Of a DNA stretch of 47,190 bases, positions 41,197 through 47,190 are shown one piece after another. Made by a program: the position numbers and the translations under genes. This stretch comes from Actinomycetes bacterium. Lineage in GTDB: Bacteria; Actinomycetota; Actinomycetes; Actinomycetales; Cellulomonadaceae. The notes under the pieces were generated by a model. The model was given only the letters and a program-made list of their open reading frames with translations. It was not told where the DNA came from and did not search any database. Position 1 is the stretch's first letter, and each line of letters starts with the position of its first letter. Where the stretch lies: positions 1-47,190 of the forward strand of contig JAJYTJ010000007.1 in the NCBI GenBank assembly GCA_021793115.1, written 5' to 3'.

Positions 41197-41210
41197 GAAA
41201 CGAAAGTTTC
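41197..41210. promoter_or_regulatory. Candidate LacI operator, GAAAC-GAAA-GTTTC
   Basis: A perfect inverted repeat (5-4-5) starting 17 bases after the -10, so overlapping or just past the transcription start. It shares CGAAAGTT with the site before the LacI gene. Its position is right for repression by blocking RNA polymerase. Confidence 0.6.
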
Positions 41211-41330
41211 CACGAGCTCGTCGAGGAAGACGAACCGAAACCGGGCAGTCACCGGCGCGCGCGCCCCGCCCTCGACCCGCACAGATCGCCCCGCAGCACA
41301 TGTCTCAATGACGAGAGAGAGGGAAGCGAG

Positions 41331-42740
41331 ATGTCGCTAGCACCACGAGCAGGCAGGACGAAGGCGGTGGCCCTCGGGGCCGCCGCGTCGCTGGCCTTGG
41401 TCGCCCTGGCCGGGTGCGTGAGCACGAGCACCAGCGGCACGGGTACCGCGACCGGCGGCTCGACCGCCGCTGGCACGGTGGCGCCCAAGGACCTCTCCGG
41501 GAACGTCGTCTGGTGGGGGTACACGCCGGGCTCGCCCGTGAACGAGCAGTACATCGCCGACTTCAACAAGGACTACCCGAACATCAAGGTCACCTGGAAG
41601 CAGACCTCGATCGACGACTACGACGCGGCCGTGCGGCCGGCGCTCGGCAACAGCTCTGGCCTGGACGTCTACCAGATGTCCGCGGGCTCGGCGAACGGCG
41701 GCGTCGCCGTGTTCGGCGGCAGCGCGATCGATCTCACCCCGGCCGTCCAGGCCGCCCTCGGGTCCGACTGGAAGAGCAAGCTCGCCACCACGGGCGTCTC
41801 CGCGCTCACGGTCGACGGCCAGCTCAAGGCCCTGGCCGCCGGCGCCGTGTTCGCCGGCACCATCTGGATCAACCAGGACCTCTTCGACAAGTACGGCCTC
41901 ACGCCGCCCAAGACGTACGACGACTGGAAGAACGTCTGCGCGACGTTCAAGAAGAACAACGTCGGCTGCTTCGTCCAGGGTGCCAACCAGGGGGCGTTCA
42001 ACATCGACACGCTCCACGCGATCGCGGACAACGTGTCCCCGGGGACGTTCATCAAGGCGACGCGCGGCGAGGTCCCGTGGACCGACCCGAACCTCGTCAA
42101 GGCCTTCCAGCTGTGGAAGGGCCTGTTCACCGACGGGATCATGCAGGAGGGCGCGCTCGGCCAGATGCAGTACCCGGACGCCAACAACGCCTTCATGTCC
42201 CAGAAGTACGCGATGGTCATGATGGGCACGTGGTACAGCCAGTACCTCATCCCGAACGTCATGCAGTCCGCGATGCAGGCGGCGGGCTCGACCGACAAGC
42301 CCTTCACGATGATCCCGATCAACTTCCCGGACATCGCGGGGACGGGGAACACCGGCAGCCTGTTCGGTGACGTGGACTACGGCCAGGGCGTGAGCGCCAA
42401 GTCGTCGAACCAGGAGGCGGCCACCGCGTTCGCCGTCTGGCTGGGCACGTCGCAGGCGGGGCAGCAGGCCATCGCCGACAGCCTCAACCTCATCCCGGCC
42501 CTCAAGTCGGTCACGCCCAACTGGGACAACGTCAAGCTGGTCAACCCGGACAAGCAGCAGGGCCCGGAGAAGGACCTCGTCCAGCGGGCGTCGGCGGTCA
42601 CGGACAACCCCCGGTTCGCCACGATCAACGCCGACATGAACCAGGCGCTCATGCAGGCGCTGTCCACCGTCGCGGCCGGCCAGGCCACGCCGGACCAGGC
42701 GACCAAGACCCTGCAGCAGGCGCAGCAGAGCGTCGGCTGA
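41331..42740 (+). CDS. Sugar-binding lipoprotein of an ABC importer
   Basis: 469 residues. The N terminus is a lipoprotein signal with lipobox LAGC (Cys29), so it is anchored to the outer face of the membrane. The rest is an SBP family 1 protein: NVVWWGYTPGSPVNEQYIADF, WKQTSIDDYDAAVRPAL and the central GTIWINQDLFDKYGL (parts quoted separately). It delivers an oligosaccharide or glycoside to the two permeases that follow. The ATG is preceded by a GGGAAGCGAG purine stretch. It is the first gene of the plus-strand arm. Confidence 0.93.
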   Translation: MSLAPRAGRTKAVALGAAASLALVALAGCVSTSTSGTGTATGGSTAAGTVAPKDLSGNVVWWGYTPGSPVNEQYIADFNKDYPNIKVTWKQTSIDDYDAAVRPALGNSSGLDVYQMSAGSANGGVAVFGGSAIDLTPAVQAALGSDWKSKLATTGVSALTVDGQLKALAAGAVFAGTIWINQDLFDKYGLTPPKTYDDWKNVCATFKKNNVGCFVQGANQGAFNIDTLHAIADNVSPGTFIKATRGEVPWTDPNLVKAFQLWKGLFTDGIMQEGALGQMQYPDANNAFMSQKYAMVMMGTWYSQYLIPNVMQSAMQAAGSTDKPFTMIPINFPDIAGTGNTGSLFGDVDYGQGVSAKSSNQEAATAFAVWLGTSQAGQQAIADSLNLIPALKSVTPNWDNVKLVNPDKQQGPEKDLVQRASAVTDNPRFATINADMNQALMQALSTVAAGQATPDQATKTLQQAQQSVG

Positions 42741-42807
42741 CGACCTCCGGCCGGGCGCGCGGCACACCCCTGCGCCCGGCCGGGGCTCCGGCCTGGAGGG
42801 CGACACC

Positions 42808-43746
42808 ATGACGACGACGTCACCGACGACCACGACCACACCTGGGCGCACCGCCGGCGCGGCGGGGCGCCCCCGCATCCGCGGCACCCACCTCAACGGC
42901 CTGCCGTGGATCCTGCCCGCCTTCGTCTTCGTGGTCGGGCTCATCTACTACTCGGTGTTCTACACCGGCTACATCTCGACGCTGGACTGGGACGGACTGG
43001 CCCCCACGGCGAAGGCGGTGGGCCTGGGCAACTTCACCAAGATGTTCGCCGACCCGGTGTTCTGGGCGGCGCTGCGGCACACCGCGGTGTTCTACGTGGT
43101 GACGTTCACGGTGCAGACGGCGCTGGGCTTCCTCCTCGCGGCGATCATGCACTCGCGGGTGAGGCTCGCGATGCTGCACAAGGTCGTCATCTTCATCCCC
43201 ACCGTGCTCGCGCCGGCGACGATGGCGCCGGTGTTCCGGCGCATCTACGCCGACGACGGCATGGCGAACTGGATCCTGCGCCACGTCGGGCTCGGCTCGC
43301 TGGCCCACCCCTGGCTCGCGGACGGCGCGACCGCGCTGCCCGCGCTCATGCTCATCACGGTGTGGCAGTGGACCGGCCTCACGTTCATCCTCTACTACGC
43401 CGCGATGAGCCAGATCGAGCCCGAGCTGCTCGAGGCCGCCCGGCTCGACCGGGCCGGCAACCTGCGGACGCTGTGGTACATCGTGTGGCCGGGCTGCCGC
43501 GGCACCACGGTGTCGCTGGCGATGCTCGGCTTCATCGGGGCCCTCAAGACGTTCGACATCCCGTACCTGGTCACGACGGGTGGGCCGTACCACTCGACCG
43601 AGTTCCTCGGCACGTACATCTACCGGATGGGCATCCGGCAGGCGCACATCGGCTACGCCGCCGCGATCTCGATCGTCCTGCTCGTGCTCGCCGTGGCGGG
43701 CGCGCTCATCATCGGCCGGGCCAACCGGAAGGGGGCGAGCTCCTGA
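42808..43746 (+). CDS. Sugar ABC transporter permease (MalF-type) of the glycan locus
   Basis: 312 residues with about six membrane segments, the first near residue 32 (LPWILPAFVFVVGLIYYSVF). The Thr-rich N terminus of 25 residues is cytoplasmic. The EAA loop is LEAARLDRAGNLRTLWYIVWP. CTGGAGGG provides the ribosome-binding site. The stop overlaps the ATG of the next permease (TGATG). It forms the transmembrane channel with that protein; no ATPase is encoded nearby. Confidence 0.93.
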   Translation: MTTTSPTTTTTPGRTAGAAGRPRIRGTHLNGLPWILPAFVFVVGLIYYSVFYTGYISTLDWDGLAPTAKAVGLGNFTKMFADPVFWAALRHTAVFYVVTFTVQTALGFLLAAIMHSRVRLAMLHKVVIFIPTVLAPATMAPVFRRIYADDGMANWILRHVGLGSLAHPWLADGATALPALMLITVWQWTGLTFILYYAAMSQIEPELLEAARLDRAGNLRTLWYIVWPGCRGTTVSLAMLGFIGALKTFDIPYLVTTGGPYHSTEFLGTYIYRMGIRQAHIGYAAAISIVLLVLAVAGALIIGRANRKGASS

Positions 43747-44534
43747 TGTTCGAGGTCCGCCGCCGCAGCTCGCGCGTCATCCTCCAGCTGGTCCTCTTCG
43801 TCCTGACGGTCCCGTTCCTGCTGCCCCTCGTCCAGATGGTCATCGGGGCGCTGGGCGGCATCGGCTGGCGCAACTTCGTCGTCGTGTGGGACACGGGCGT
43901 CATCCCGACGTTCTTCCGCAACTCGGCGATCCTCGCCGCGAGCGTCATCGCCATCGTCTACGTGCTGTCGATGACCGCGTCGTTCGGGTTCTCCAAGCTG
44001 CGCGTGCTCGGCAAGGAGGTCTACTTCTGGCTGATGCTCGCGGCGCTCACGCTGCCGGAAGTCATCCTGCTGTCGCCGCTCTTCGTCACCGCGACCCAGC
44101 TGCACCTGTACAACACGCTCGCAGCCGTGGTGCTGCCGCTGGCGGCGCTCCAGCTGCCGTTCGCCATCCTGCTCACGCGCAACTACTTCGACGGGATCCC
44201 CACGGAGCTCATCGACGCGGGGCGCATCGACGGCGCCGGCGTGGTCCAGACGTTCTGGCACATCGTCCTGCCGCTGACCAAGCCGATCGCGTCGGCCGTC
44301 GCAGTCCTGACGCTCATCAACTCCTGGAACAGCTACCTGCTGCCGCTGGTGTTCCTCCAGGACCGCAGCAAGCAGGTGGTGACGCTGCTGCCCCAGTTCT
44401 TCGTCGGCGAGTACACGAACGACCAGACGAAGATCCTCGCCGCCGCCGTCCTGACCGCGATCCCCACCGTCCTGGCCTACGTCCTCATGCAGAAGAACTT
44501 CGAGCGCGGCCTGTCCGCCGGCGCCCTCAAGTAA
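43746..44534 (+). CDS. Sugar ABC transporter permease (MalG-type) of the glycan locus
   Basis: 262 residues with about six membrane segments (first: VILQLVLFVLTVPFLLPLVQ). The EAA loop reads LIDAGRIDGAGVVQTFWHIV; the first residues are LID where EAA is usual, a common variation. It ends with the usual ERGLSAGALK of MalG-type sugar permeases. The ATG overlaps the preceding stop. The tautomerase gene follows after 18 bases, in the same operon. Confidence 0.93.
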   Translation: MFEVRRRSSRVILQLVLFVLTVPFLLPLVQMVIGALGGIGWRNFVVVWDTGVIPTFFRNSAILAASVIAIVYVLSMTASFGFSKLRVLGKEVYFWLMLAALTLPEVILLSPLFVTATQLHLYNTLAAVVLPLAALQLPFAILLTRNYFDGIPTELIDAGRIDGAGVVQTFWHIVLPLTKPIASAVAVLTLINSWNSYLLPLVFLQDRSKQVVTLLPQFFVGEYTNDQTKILAAAVLTAIPTVLAYVLMQKNFERGLSAGALK

Positions 44535-44552
44535 CAAGGGAGACACAGCACG

Positions 44553-44921
44553 ATGCCCATGATCCAAGTCGACCTCCGGCGCGACCTCTTCCAGGCGAAG
44601 GGCGAGGCGATCTCGAAGGCGATCCACGCGGGACTCATCGAGGGCCTCGACATGCCCGCCGACGACCTGTTCCAGGTCTACCGACCGCACGACGAGGGCG
44701 AGATCGTGTTCTCTCCCGACTTCGGCGGAGCCGACCGCCGGGACCTGGTGCTCATCCGGGTCACGATGGTCCACATGTTCCCGGCGGACGCCAAGGCCCG
44801 CATGTACGCCGCTGTGGTGCGCCACCTCGAGGCCGCCGGCGTGCGGCACGACGACGTGCTCATCAGCGTCGTCGAGGTCGGGTTCGAGGACTGGTACTCC
44901 GGCGCTCCGCTGAGCGAGTGA
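44553..44921 (+). CDS. Tautomerase family protein
   Basis: 122 residues of the 4-oxalocrotonate tautomerase/MIF superfamily in a longer fused form. Pro2, the catalytic base exposed after Met removal, is present (MPMIQVDLRRDLFQAKGEAI). Members isomerise keto and enol acids. FQVYRPHDEGEIVFSPDF and RVTMVHMFPADAKARMYAAV resemble the uncharacterised tautomerase-family proteins of sugar operons. AAGGGAG is the ribosome-binding site. The stop overlaps an in-frame GTG of the next gene. Confidence 0.85.
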   Translation: MPMIQVDLRRDLFQAKGEAISKAIHAGLIEGLDMPADDLFQVYRPHDEGEIVFSPDFGGADRRDLVLIRVTMVHMFPADAKARMYAAVVRHLEAAGVRHDDVLISVVEVGFEDWYSGAPLSE

Positions 44922-44932
44922 GCGAGACGACG

Positions 44933-45964
44933 ATGAGCGACTTCTTCAGCGTCCTGTTCGTCGGCGGCACCGGCGCGATCAGCGGCTCCTGCGTCGCGGA
45001 GGCCGTCGCGCAGGGGATGGCGGTGAGCGTGCTCAACCGCGGGCGCAGCTCGCGGCTGCGCCCCCTGCCGGCGTCGGTCGAGGTGCTGACCGGCGACGTC
45101 ACCGACCCTGCGAGCGTCCGCGCGGCGCTCGGCGACCGGCACTTCGACGCGGTCGTCAACTTCCTGTGCTTCGACGCGGCGGACGCCGCGCGCGACGTGG
45201 CGCTGTTCGCCGGCGTCACCGGCCACTACGTCCACATCTCGTCGGCCTCGGTGTACCACCGGCCGCTGCCGAAGGGGCCGGTGAGCGAGTCGACCTACGC
45301 GCACAACCCGGACCACGCCTACATGCGCGACAAGGTCGAGGCGGAGCGGGTGTTCCTCGACGCGTTCGCGCACCAGGGGTTCCCCGTGACGATCGTGCGG
45401 CCCGCGCACACGTACGACGAGGCGATCGCGCCCCTGGCGGGCAGCTGGGCGGTCGTCGACCGCATCGAGCGCGGCGAGCCGGTGGTGGTGCAGGGCGACG
45501 GCACGTCGCTGTGGACCTTCACGCACGCGGCCGACCTCGCGGTCGGGCTCGTCGGCCTCCTGGGGCGGCGCAGCGCGTTCGGCGAGGCCTTCCACATCAC
45601 GAGCGACGACGTGCTCAGCTGGAACCAGATCTACCAGGCGATCGGCCATGCGCTCGGCACCGAGCCGACGATCCTCCACCTGCCGACCGAGCTCATCATG
45701 CTGGCCGAGCCGGACTGGTTCTGGTCGGGCCTGCTCGACGGCGACCTGTCGCACTCCGAGGTCTACGACACGACGAAGATCCGCAGCTACGTCCCGGCGT
45801 TCCGCCCCAGCCGCATGTTCGAGCGCGAGGTCTACCGGATCCTCGCGTGGCGCCGCGAGCACCCCGATCTCGCGCAGGCGGACGCGGCGGAGGCCGCGGT
45901 GCAGGAGCGGCTGGTCGTGGCGTACCAGCGCGCCCGGGCCGCGGTCGCGGCCTCCCGAGCCTGA
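44933..45964 (+). CDS. NAD-dependent epimerase/dehydratase (extended SDR)
   Basis: 343 residues. GGTGAISG (11-18) binds the dinucleotide; the catalytic set is Ser103-106 (HISSASVY), Tyr130 and Lys134 (YMRDK). The FVGGTG...LNRGRSS pattern is typical of atypical or extended SDRs related to isoflavone reductase and UDP-sugar epimerases. The substrate is unknown. A GTG at 44918 overlapping the tautomerase stop (GTGA) is an alternative start that adds 5 residues. Confidence 0.88.
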   Translation: MSDFFSVLFVGGTGAISGSCVAEAVAQGMAVSVLNRGRSSRLRPLPASVEVLTGDVTDPASVRAALGDRHFDAVVNFLCFDAADAARDVALFAGVTGHYVHISSASVYHRPLPKGPVSESTYAHNPDHAYMRDKVEAERVFLDAFAHQGFPVTIVRPAHTYDEAIAPLAGSWAVVDRIERGEPVVVQGDGTSLWTFTHAADLAVGLVGLLGRRSAFGEAFHITSDDVLSWNQIYQAIGHALGTEPTILHLPTELIMLAEPDWFWSGLLDGDLSHSEVYDTTKIRSYVPAFRPSRMFEREVYRILAWRREHPDLAQADAAEAAVQERLVVAYQRARAAVAASRA

Positions 45965-45981
45965 CGGGAGCGGGTGCGCCG

Positions 45982-47190
45982 ATGCCGTCCGTGGTGCGCC
46001 TGCGCGCCGAGCACGTCGCCGACGGCGTGGTGGGCGTCGGCCGCCCGCGCCTGTCCTGGCAGGTGGACACCGCGACCCCCGGGTGGGTGCAGCGCGCGCA
46101 CCAGCTGCGCCTGCGCCGCCCCGGTGGGCCGTGGCGCGAGGCGCCCCCCGTCGCGGGGCCGGACCAGGTGCTCGTCGCGTGGCCCTTCGAGCCGCTCGCG
46201 TCGCGCGACGTCGTCGACGTGGCGGTGCGGGTCACCGGGCCGGACGGGACGGGCGACTGGTCGGCGCCGCTACGGGTCGAGGCGGGCCTGCTGAACCTCA
46301 CGGACTGGGCCGCCCGGCTGGTCCGGCCGCCGCGCGACGGCGACGACCGGTGCGCCTACCTGCGGCGCGACTTCGTCGCCGGCGACGTGGTGCGGGCCCG
46401 CCTGTACGCCACCGCGCAGGGCGTGTACGAGCTGATCCTCAACGGCGTGCGCGTCGGCGAGGACCGGTTGGCGCCGGGGTGGACCAGCTACCGGCACCGG
46501 TTGCGCTACCAGGTCCACGACGTCACCGACCTGGTGCGCGAGGGGGCGAACGCGATCGGCGCGCGCCTGGCGGACGGCTGGTTCGCGGGCCGGCTCGGCT
46601 GGTGGCAGGGCGGCCTGCGGCACACGTCGGGCGACCGCACGGGGCTCGTCGTGCAGCTCGAGCTCACCGCCGCGGACGGCACGGTCCAGGTGGTGACGAG
46701 CGACGGCGCGTGGCGCGCCGGGAGCGGCGGCATCGCGGCCACGTCGTTCTACGACGGCGAGACGTTCGTCGCGGACGACGAGCCGGCGGGGTGGGACCTG
46801 CCCGGGTACGACGACTCCGGGTGGCGTTCGGTCGAGGTGGCCCCGCTGCCCGCCGCGCGCCTGGTGGGGCCGCAGTTCGCGCCCATCCGCGTGGTCGACA
46901 CCCTGCCGGTGCGGCAGTGGCTGTCCACGCAGTCGGGCGCGAGCGTGGCGGACCTGGGCCAGGTGGTCACGGGTCACGCACGCCTGCGGCTGCGCGGCGC
47001 GCCGGGCAGCGTGGTGACGTTGCGGTTCGCCGAGGTGCTCGACCAGGGCGAGCTGGGGGTGCGCCCGCAGCGCACGGCGCACAACACCGACCGCGTCACC
47101 CTGGGCGCCACGGGCGAGCTGGTGTGGGAGCCGTCGTTCACGTTCCGCTCGTTCCGCTACGTCGAGGTGGACGACCCGGCCGGCGTCGTC
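45982..47190 (+). CDS. GH78 alpha-L-rhamnosidase (3' partial)
   Basis: 403 residues are visible and the gene runs past the window. The N-terminal Ig-like domain (about 1-90) is followed by the rhamnosidase N domain (LRRDFVAGDVVRARLYATAQ; YELILNGVRVGEDRLAPGWT), a segment with ADGWFAGRLGWW, and the start of the Bac_rhamnosid concanavalin-like domain (LGQVVTGHARLRL; EVLDQGELGVRPQRTAHNTD). Catalytic residues lie beyond the end. There is no signal peptide, so it should release L-rhamnose from imported glycosides. It starts 17 bases after the epimerase stop. Confidence 0.88.
   Translation, partial: MPSVVRLRAEHVADGVVGVGRPRLSWQVDTATPGWVQRAHQLRLRRPGGPWREAPPVAGPDQVLVAWPFEPLASRDVVDVAVRVTGPDGTGDWSAPLRVEAGLLNLTDWAARLVRPPRDGDDRCAYLRRDFVAGDVVRARLYATAQGVYELILNGVRVGEDRLAPGWTSYRHRLRYQVHDVTDLVREGANAIGARLADGWFAGRLGWWQGGLRHTSGDRTGLVVQLELTAADGTVQVVTSDGAWRAGSGGIAATSFYDGETFVADDEPAGWDLPGYDDSGWRSVEVAPLPAARLVGPQFAPIRVVDTLPVRQWLSTQSGASVADLGQVVTGHARLRLRGAPGSVVTLRFAEVLDQGELGVRPQRTAHNTDRVTLGATGELVWEPSFTFRSFRYVEVDDPAGVV

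Larger units (their letters stand above)
40967..41330. other. Regulatory region upstream of the importer operon
   Basis: 364 bases with no gene. It holds GTTGC-N6-GCAAC (41107-41122), a TTGCCC-N17-TAGCGT promoter (41151-41179), a perfect GAAAC-N4-GTTTC palindrome (41197-41210) and a purine-rich leader ending in GAGAGAGAGGGAAGCGAG before the binding-protein ATG. Confidence 0.65.

Overview
The window comes from a very GC-rich Gram-positive bacterium. Several points suggest an actinobacterium of the order Micrococcales, with a Cellulomonas-like lifestyle. GC-rich third codon positions, many GTG starts and tightly overlapping genes are seen throughout. About ten genes have leaderless TAnnnT-N6/7-start promoters. 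The murI, metallo-hydrolase, rph, rdgB gene order matches the mycobacterial Rv1338-Rv1341 block. The species cannot be fixed from the sequence alone. No rRNA, CRISPR array, intact insertion sequence or prophage was seen.

Layout. (1) 1-4609: an amino-sugar uptake operon, with solute-binding protein (5' truncated), two permeases, a ROK kinase and NagB. (2) 4610-4975: a probable truncated hydrolase remnant and a large palindromic repeat. (3) 4976-7422: a DUF3039 protein, an SF2 helicase and a 49-aa membrane peptide. (4) 7597-13721: pncB (minus), then a plus-strand block murI, Rv1339-like metallo-hydrolase, rph, rdgB, ABC-F ATPase. (5) 13793-21114: housekeeping genes (DUF4916/NUDIX, thioredoxin, panD, Bcp-type peroxiredoxin, GroES-like protein, aminotransferase, ATP-grasp protein, GNAT, oligoribonuclease) with tRNA-Leu, tRNA-Lys, tRNA-His and tRNA-Arg. 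(6) 21115-24165: an accessory-looking stretch with a membrane protein/ECF sigma pair, a hydrolase and two gene-poor segments. (7) 24166-29883: two OmpR-type two-component systems. One sits beside a small secreted protein. The other lies in an operon with a PAP2 phosphatase and a DedA protein. (8) 29884-34374: a repeat cluster, an SDR, a membrane protein, a GntR regulator divergent from gluconokinase, and a PAS-GGDEF diguanylate cyclase.

(9) 34386-47190: a glycan-utilisation locus around a LacI regulator. One arm (minus) holds a Gfo/Idh/MocA oxidoreductase, an SDR, a possible 50-aa ORF, a GH3 glycosidase and a GH10 xylanase. The other arm (plus) holds a lipoprotein-anchored ABC importer, a tautomerase-family protein, an NAD-dependent epimerase and a GH78 alpha-L-rhamnosidase cut by the window end. 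None of the three glycosidases shows a signal peptide. The simplest reading is import of oligosaccharides or glycosides followed by cytoplasmic breakdown, under a LacI repressor whose candidate operators are visible on both sides.

The most interesting points are the PAP2-DedA-two-component operon (possible undecaprenyl-phosphate recycling with its own sensor), the bidirectional LacI locus with an unexplained tautomerase and epimerase, a PAS domain with a Cys/His cluster on a diguanylate cyclase, two REP-like repeat clusters sharing a CGGCAG core, and a membrane-protein start codon that abuts a tRNA gene.
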